Shown piece by piece: positions 57,593-64,000 of a stretch of DNA of 64,000 nt. The DNA is from Chlorophyllum brunneum. Its lineage: Eukaryota > Basidiomycota > Agaricomycetes > Agaricales > Agaricaceae. Numbering within the stretch: the stretch's first letter is position 1; the number at the start of each line of letters is the position of its first letter. Below the pieces are notes generated by a model, which was not told the DNA's origin, searched no databases, and saw nothing but the letters and a program-made list of their open reading frames with translations. Where the stretch lies: assembly GCA_963576785.1 (NCBI GenBank), contig OY756139.1, positions 2,666,001-2,730,000 on the forward strand, read 5' to 3'. The translations under genes and the position numbers were made by a program.

Positions 57593-59846
57593 TCATGCTT
57601 GTGTCCGTGAGGTGATAGTCTTTAGTTCGGTCTGTAGCTCAGATACATCGTCCTCCACTTTATCGACCTCTTCCTGGCGTTTGTCACACAGCTCTGCGAG
57701 CCCTCGACATGCAGTATCAGCAGCGACAGTAACTTGCTCCTTCATGACAACATCAACCCTGGTCTATCTGGGGTTAAAAGCTCGTTGAGAAAAGGGATAG
57801 AAAGAAACATACCTTCAAATCCCTCTCAAGCCCTTGCCCTATCCTCTCCCAGTCGGCCCACCACCTCCTCTTTTCCTTCTCCCACTTACCCACGGCCCAC
57901 CTCATACTCCCCACAACACCTAACAGTCCTAAACCAATTCCGGTTGTGGGATCCATACCCATCCCAACAACGCTCCAGATTCCAGACCCAGTCTCTCCAG
58001 CACTCTGGACCAAGTACCCCATCCACCCGGCCCAAGTAAGTCCAGAACCCCCCGCGACACCGGTGGACATTCCAAACACGAGTTGCTGGGCCTTGACGTG
58101 GAGACGCGTTGTCGGGTATGCGAGGAGCTGGGACTTGCGTTTTGTGATGGGGGATGTAAGGCTGGAAGGTGTAAGGGTGTAGGTGAGAGAGGAAACAAGT
58201 TGGGAAAGTGTGTTTTCGAGGATGCAAGCTGTGAAGAGTGGGTACCTGGGTGGAGGGGATTTGGAGGAGGTAGAGGATTGGTGGGTGGCGAGATTAGTTG
58301 CGGAGGTTGTGAATTGCTTTTGGAGAGCACGCAGACAGCCGGTTTGGAGGATTAGCTGAAGGGCAATCAGAACAGAAATAGTAATGGGATGTAACAACAC
58401 AAACCTTCTTTTCTAGGTCTTTGCACCATACTCTATCCACGGCTGCGCCTACAATTCCACTGATTTCATCCACGCGCCAGATAGATTTCCACCAGTTCAA
58501 CTTCTCTAGGACCTCTCTCATCTCCTTGCTCGCCAGCCTCAGCGACTCTCCAACGACATCCGGTTCGGGTCCGTTGGGTCGGAGGATATCATTGGGCTCT
58601 CTAACTTTCGCTTCTTCGGCCCTTCCAGTAAGCTGGCTAATGCCCTCCCTAATGTCGTCCAAGTTTCTCTGCACATCCTTTATACTCGAGGAGAAAGCGT
58701 TCAAGACATTGTATAGCTGGATCAGAGCCGTCCTATTACGCAAATGAGCGGCGGGTGACGAAGTGTTAGCACCCAGGTCTACTATGTCGCGGATGGCCTT
58801 TGTTACAAGAGAAATACCCGAGTTTGTAAAGTTGTCCTGGTATTGCTGGATTGCGAAGGTCGACGTTGGGTTGGAACGGAAGGATTGGATGGCCGAAATT
58901 GCACGAGAGGAATCTACGAAGAGTACCCGTGGGGAGTCGTCGTGTGATGATTGGGGGAGAAGTTGAGCCTGCGTACTACGCTGCAAAGATGTATTGTTCA
59001 AGTTAGATGTTTCTGATGCGACTAAGATAGTGTGAGAGGGGACGTCGAGGCTTTCAAGGACATGGAGAGGGGTTGTGAGGGGGTTGAAGACGATGATTGG
59101 GACGTCGGCCTTGAAGAACGTGGTGGGTAGCTGTGGTTGGGACGAAGTTGAAAGTGGAGAAGAAGAGCGGAGTTCTGTGATTTCCAGTGGAACGGAGAAC
59201 TGCAGGAGGTAGGATGAAGAAAGGTGGATGGAGGAAAGGCTTCCATTGGGACTTGTTCTTCAGATATTTTGACAAGTTGTTAGTAATGAATTGGGTAATA
59301 TGTTTAGAGTGCGCTCACGAGATTGTCAAGTCATTTGAAGGGCTCGCGGTCTTCCAACGGTTTCGCAGTGCATCCTCTTGTTCTTGGATAGAACTCAGAG
59401 GTTCTTCCAATAACGCTGTGACGAGGTTTTCGGCACCGGACCATTCATCTGCACCAATAACTGTAGAGGTGTTAGTGAGGCTTCTGTTGGAATTAAAAAT
59501 AGAGGGCCTTACCGACGACTCGAGCGGGACGTTCAGCAGCCGTAGATAAGTTTTCAAAAGTGTCCGACAAAACGTCTCTCCAGAACTCTTGAGTGTCGGC
59601 CGTCCTACGTACATCTGAAGGTCTTTCTCCAATTTTGAAGACAACTTCCAGGAGATTTTCGGCTTTGTGTTGCAGTGTCAAAGCTTCATGTCTAGTGGTA
59701 TCCAATTCGGTCTGGGAAGTGGTGGTACTGGAGTGCTGAGTGGTGAATGGTCGGGCTCTTGGTGCGTTCGGCCTTAATGTATGGCTCAGAGTTTTACTTT
59801 GGACGACAGAGCTAGGAATGTGCTTGGAGAGGGTGCATATGCGCAT
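57593..59846 (-). CDS. Mmc1-like mitochondrial protein
   Basis: The start at 59844-59846 gives MRICTLSKHIPSSVVQSKTL and a basic, Ser/Thr/Arg-rich N-terminus that fits a mitochondrial presequence. The middle shows LLEVVFKIGERPSDVRRTAD, FWRDVLSDTFENLS, AENLVTALLEEPLSSIQEQE, PIIVFNPLTTPLHVLESLD and HDDSPRVLFVDSSRAISAI. A helical C-terminal half has EVLEKLNWWKSIWRVDEISG, FGMSTGVAGGSGLTWAGWMG, YLVQSAGETGSGIWSVV and a basic helix KWEKEKRRWWADWERIGQGL. It ends in a coiled coil and ITSRTQA at 57593. The C-terminal half resembles the fungal Mmc1 C-terminal domain. In-frame GTG upstream (59906) is not a credible start. Function in basidiomycetes unknown. The gene converges with the VanZ-like gene, with 96 bp between stops. 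Confidence 0.55.
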
Positions 59847-60316
59847 TTGCCCTCGGGACTCGAGAGAATGTCTGTTGAGTGTGTCCGGGAGATTCCTGCG
59901 GATCACGTGGTTGGGATTTTTATCTTATCAGATAATTATGTTGGCAACGAGTGTCAGTAGGGCTCTCCGCTAAATAGGAAACCCCTCTCAAGATATTCGC
60001 TAAATACTAGGAGGCCGGCAGAGCCGGAGAGGTTGCGTGGGATATCCCGAATAGAAAACCCACTAGACTGGAATTGATGGTTGGGATCAAACTCGTGGGC
60101 TCGGCGTTAGGAAAACGTGTTGGGGCTGCAGGCTGTGAGTACGGGCGACAACGGGGAGCTGAGGGACAGGGTGGCAAAGGGGGGAGGAGAGGGACAGGTT
60201 CGGAGTGTGAAATGGAGCAGAAATATGACCTGAGCGTGACACACACCGCAAAACAAAGCGATCAGTCGCAAACAGCTGTCCCTTCTTTCCGCCAAGCACC
60301 CTTATCTCCCCAGACC
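59847..60316. promoter_or_regulatory. Divergent promoter region Mmc1-like / Mga2-like
   Basis: These 470 bp separate the two starts. An open frame from 60074 runs into the Mga2-like exon 1, but its upstream part has low-complexity Gly/Arg content and no conserved sequence. Confidence 0.45.
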
Positions 60317-63300
60317 ATGTCCTCGTCGTCGCTGACGGCCGTCGACTCCCGTTCACCCTCACCACGCACCCCAGACGCTTCAGACCCTGCTGAGCCCATC
60401 GCCGTCCAAGCCGACCTCGACGCAGTCGCTTCCTGGTTCATTCCCATGCACCAGTCCAAGTCAGAACAACCATCATGGGATGCAGATTCCTCTGTATTCG
60501 TCCAACCTCGGAAGGTAGAGGATGAAAAAATGCTTCGTATAGACGACCTTCTCGAGCAACATGCGTTTGACGAGTACGACTCCCCCCAATTTTCCAATAT
60601 CTTTTCTGACATTCCCCGCCAGCAGTGCCTCTATGCACTTCCCTCACAACCCCACGTTTTCCCCCAAACAACAATCACAAGTTCAAGATATGGCTTCAAA
60701 CACACAATCGAACCAATATGTTCCCAACTTCCGACCAGGAAACCTGTTGGTACCCTCAAGGAATGGTCCCATATCAGTCACCAAGCCTATTCCCCCCCCT
60801 GCGTCTCTCCCCCGCAAGCTCGATGCCGTGAGTCATAATCAACGGGTCGTACATCCCCCAAAGGAGACATGTTTCAAGTATGTTACTGGTTTTTGTACGA
60901 CTGCGCTTCATGTGAACCTGAACCGTTTTGTCTCTCAGCCTTCCAATTATGTTTCCAAGTATACCTGAAGGAGGAACCAAGTCACGAGTAGAGACGCAGG
61001 TGAGGGTCACCGTGGATTTGGCTGATGCCAGTTCGTCCTCGGATCCACACAAGTACGATCGCGTTGGTTCTTGGAAGTGGCTAAAATTACCCCCGGGAAC
61101 GTCCACGAAACGACGCACTCGCAAGCAAGGCAAGATTGGTGCGTCTTTAGGCTTAATGACCCCTAATTGCCCACCTCATTTCTGTGCAGATGCCAGCCCC
61201 CAGGACACCTTGGATTTAATCACAGAAGTTGTCTGTGCAAGTGCACCTGATATTCCCGTTGTCAGTTGCTCAAGTTGCCGAACGCGCGAGGTCGGTTAAC
61301 AACATTCCGCTCATTCCGTGAACTTAATTGATCTTATTTAGGCGAAACGAGTTGCGAAAAAAATTGCTGCAAGAGTACGACCTGCTCGTTCAGACTCAGA
61401 TTCCGCAGGGGAAAATGTCTTTGGAAAACCAATCAAGAAACCCACTCATGAGGACACCAACAGCATCATCCAATTCAACTGCGCAGAAATTTTGGATTTT
61501 TCCACCGGCTCGGTTGTTCTACCTTTGCGCATTACCTGCTACTGCCGCCATCATCGAGAAAAAGTCGGGTTTCTGGTTCGTTTCACCATGATAGATCATG
61601 TTGGCCGCGTCGTTGGGGCAGGAACTTCAAGGCCCATCATGATTACTGACGATCACAAAACCGCATCAGCTAGTAACCGCCAAGCTGACTATGTCAACAC
61701 TTTCTCTGGACCTGAACCTGATTGGTCACAAGTTTCTCCTGCTGTGAATGATGTCTCGTCGGATTTGCGTGGACCATCGAGACGCAAGGATAAAAGCGTT
61801 GGCGGCTTGTCCAAAAAGCGGCCGAAACCTTACGATTCATCTGCGAAGCCTGGACGTGGTTCAAGAGAAGGCAGTGTCTCGAGTCTACCTTCGCCTTCCA
61901 CGACATATTCCCCACTACCTGTTACGAGGTCCCCAACTCCTTCCTCTGTCCTTCAAAACCTCTTGGCTACGTCCGAAGCCGTTGCTCATATCCAAAGTCA
62001 ATCCCAAACACCGAATATCCCAGCTCTCCAACCCTCACTACAGAGTTCCGATACCTCTTCACCCGATATCCTCTCTACTCCTTTGGACCCCAATTCCGAT
62101 GTCCACATGCCCGAAATCAATTCGCAAGTCGACCAATCGAACATCTCACTCCCGCAAATGCAATCACTACCATCGCCACCGATCCTCCAACAACCCCAAC
62201 CGCAAATCCCATCACCCCTGATTCAACCTACACCCGCAATGATGCTTTCTCAAGTCCAGGGATCAGCGCCCATGCCATTTTTGTTCTTTGAACCTAACCA
62301 AGGTACCCAAAATCTAGCTGCGATGCAGATGCCAACCATACACCGACTTATACCAAATATGGGTCCTACATTTGGTGGTATCGAGGTGACAGTTCTCGGG
62401 GCTAATTTCCATGCAAATTTAAACTTGAGGTGTATATTTGGAGAGCTGGTGGCGAGTTCGACGCAGAGGTGGAGTGATAATACCTTGGTGTGCGTTCTAC
62501 CCCCACGGGCTCAACCTGGAGTTGTGGCGGTGTGGTTTGAGGGGATGCTCGAGCATTCAAGTACACCACCATCGTTGTTTACTTACTCGGATGAGTCTGA
62601 TCGAGCTTTGTGCGTCTTCTGACAATTTTCTCCCCAAATCGTACCCCCACGTACTAATTATTTGCGGCAGGATGGAGCTGGCACTCCAAGTAGTTGGACT
62701 CAAGATGACCGGTAAAATCGAGGATGCGAAGAACGTCGCTATGAGGATCGTTGGTGGAAATACCGGAAACGAGGGTTCGGATTCTCGTGGTAACACCTCT
62801 AACCTCATGCAACTCGCTTCAACATCTCCTGGGTCAACGGCGTTCACCAGGGACCTGCGTTCCCTACTCTTTATCCGCGCAGGCGAAACAGAGAATTTTG
62901 AGAGTACAGTCGTCGATTTCCTCGGTATCCTTGACACGCCTCTCGAAGCAGGATTTGCACCAAGTGCCATTCCCACAGCAGAAGCCGTCTCGTATCCTAC
63001 AGCAACAGGACAGACGCTTTTACATTTGGCAGCTTTTATGAAGCTTCCTGCACTGGTGCAATTTTTGGTGAAGCATGGTGCCGATATTGATACGAGGGAC
63101 CGGAATGGATTCACCCCGTTACATTTTGCGGCACTCGCGATGAGTGAGGAGTGTGCGAATATTCTTGTATTAGCTGGGGCGGACCGGGAGATTGTGAATT
63201 CATTGGGGAAGACGGCAGAGGAGATTACAACGCCTGGGTTCTTTGATAACATCACCCCTGTTGGCCGCGGATATCGCGGGGACAGTGATGACGGCGGGGA

Positions 63301-64000
63301 TGGAGATGTTGAATCGGAGATGGAACAGGATGAAGATGAGGATGAAGAGGCTGAATGGGGCGATGGGGAGGAAGATGGAGAGGATGAAGCGAAAATTAGG
63401 AGGCTAATGAGGAGACGAGTGTCGAAGAGGAAAAATGCTTCTGGCCGTGGGACGCCAAGACGCTCTGTCGATATTTCGAGAGCGGTGACACCACCTGTAC
63501 CACCACCCTTCTCAGAAAAAAAGACGGACAGTCCGAAGGGCGGTAGTGACACTGTTGAGGATTTGACGTCAACCTTGCCCTTGCCAAACGAGAAAGCTGT
63601 TGTGGACGTGAAGCAGGCGGCGTCCTTTGTCGAGGTTATTCAACGAACTTTAGCCCAACTGCCTCCTGCGGCTGGCATCATCCCTAACCTTCCCAACCTT
63701 CCCAAACCTCAACTTCCTGGCTTCCCGAACCTACCAGACTTTGGTGGTATGCCATGGAATTCACTGCCCCAGATCCCTATGGTATTCCCTGTCTTCGTAC
63801 CTACACCAGCATGGCCTTCATTCCTTGGAGGGAGTGATGAGAGTGGAACGGAGAAAGGTAGCAAGAACGATGAGCAGATGAGACCGAAAACAGGAGAAGG
63901 TGTGAGTGCTGCAGAGACTAAACCACCGAACGCGGGAGAGTGGAAGGCTGTTTGGGAGAAATGGCTTGCGTTGGCAATTGCCACCACTGCTAGGCAGCAC
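60317..64000 (+). CDS. Mga2/Spt23-like membrane-tethered transcription factor, 5' part (cut by window end)
   Basis: In yeast these proteins are held in the ER membrane, released by Rsp5/proteasome processing, and switch on the OLE1 fatty-acid desaturase. The start at 60317 gives MSSSSLTAVDSRSPSPRTPD. The conserved N-terminal DNA-binding-like part appears as LPIMFPSIPEGGTKSRVETQ, VRVTVDLA, KLPPGTSTKRRTRKQGKI, VVSCSSCRTRE, NCAEILDFSTGSVVLPLRIT and CYCRHHREKVGFLVRF. A Ser/Pro-rich linker leads to an IPT/TIG domain (LIPNMGPTFGGIEVTVLGAN, FGELVASSTQRWSDNTLVCV). After an intron come two ankyrin repeats (GQTLLHLAAFMKLPALVQFL and RNGFTPLHFAALAMSEECAN). Acidic and Pro-rich sequence follows to the window end, and the C-terminal membrane anchor must lie beyond it. 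Confidence 0.85.

Overview
This window is a gene-dense piece of a basidiomycete nuclear genome, most probably an Agaricomycete mushroom or wood/litter decayer. The pointers are many short GT-AG introns (about 45-65 nt), genes broken into a dozen or more exons, and fungal families typical of basidiomycetes (GH45-like secreted double-psi barrel protein, DUF6533- and DUF7727-type membrane proteins, NAD formate dehydrogenase with a six-base first coding exon, Bud4/anillin homologue). Most open frames are exon fragments, so the gene models here were rebuilt by hand from splice sites, reading phase and recognisable protein families. Internal exon borders are best estimates; no search or transcript data were available.

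Layout. 0-6.5 kb: 3' end of a Dbp7-type RNA helicase, an ER cyclophilin B with two possible C-termini, a GH45-like secreted protein and a Gcn5 histone acetyltransferase, the last two starting only 47 bp apart on opposite strands. 6.6-17.7 kb: formate dehydrogenase, Erd1/EXS-domain protein, Snu23 splicing factor, cytosolic isoleucyl-tRNA synthetase and an aldo-keto reductase. 18.9-23.9 kb: a RING/TRAF-type zinc-finger protein, a ubiquitin-like/BAG co-chaperone with a probable GC-AG intron, and a Pbs2-type MAP kinase kinase sharing an 81-bp divergent promoter with it. 23.9-27.6 kb is the largest stretch without a recognisable gene.

27.6-32 kb: two tandem aldo-keto reductase paralogues. 32-45 kb: a multi-pass DUF6533-like protein, a large Bud4/anillin-like protein with a C-terminal PH domain, Pex5 and a dihydroxy-acid dehydratase family enzyme. 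45-51 kb, all on the minus strand: a single-pass membrane protein, Ap4A phosphorylase, a DUF7727-like membrane protein and a membrane-anchored beta-sandwich ectodomain protein. 51-64 kb: a fungal protein ending in a HicA-like fold, a probable Rec114 meiotic recombination factor, a VanZ-like membrane protein, an Mmc1-like mitochondrial protein and the 5' part of an Mga2/Spt23-type transcription factor cut by the window end.

The genes are mostly core housekeeping and signalling genes in arbitrary order. No secondary-metabolite cluster, intact transposon, tRNA, rRNA or CRISPR array was seen. The most interesting points are the putative alternative C-terminus of the cyclophilin (ER-lumen tail versus membrane anchor), the HicA-like domain on a eukaryotic scaffold, very short bidirectional promoters, micro-exons, a GC-AG intron, and a DHAD family enzyme without an evident mitochondrial presequence.
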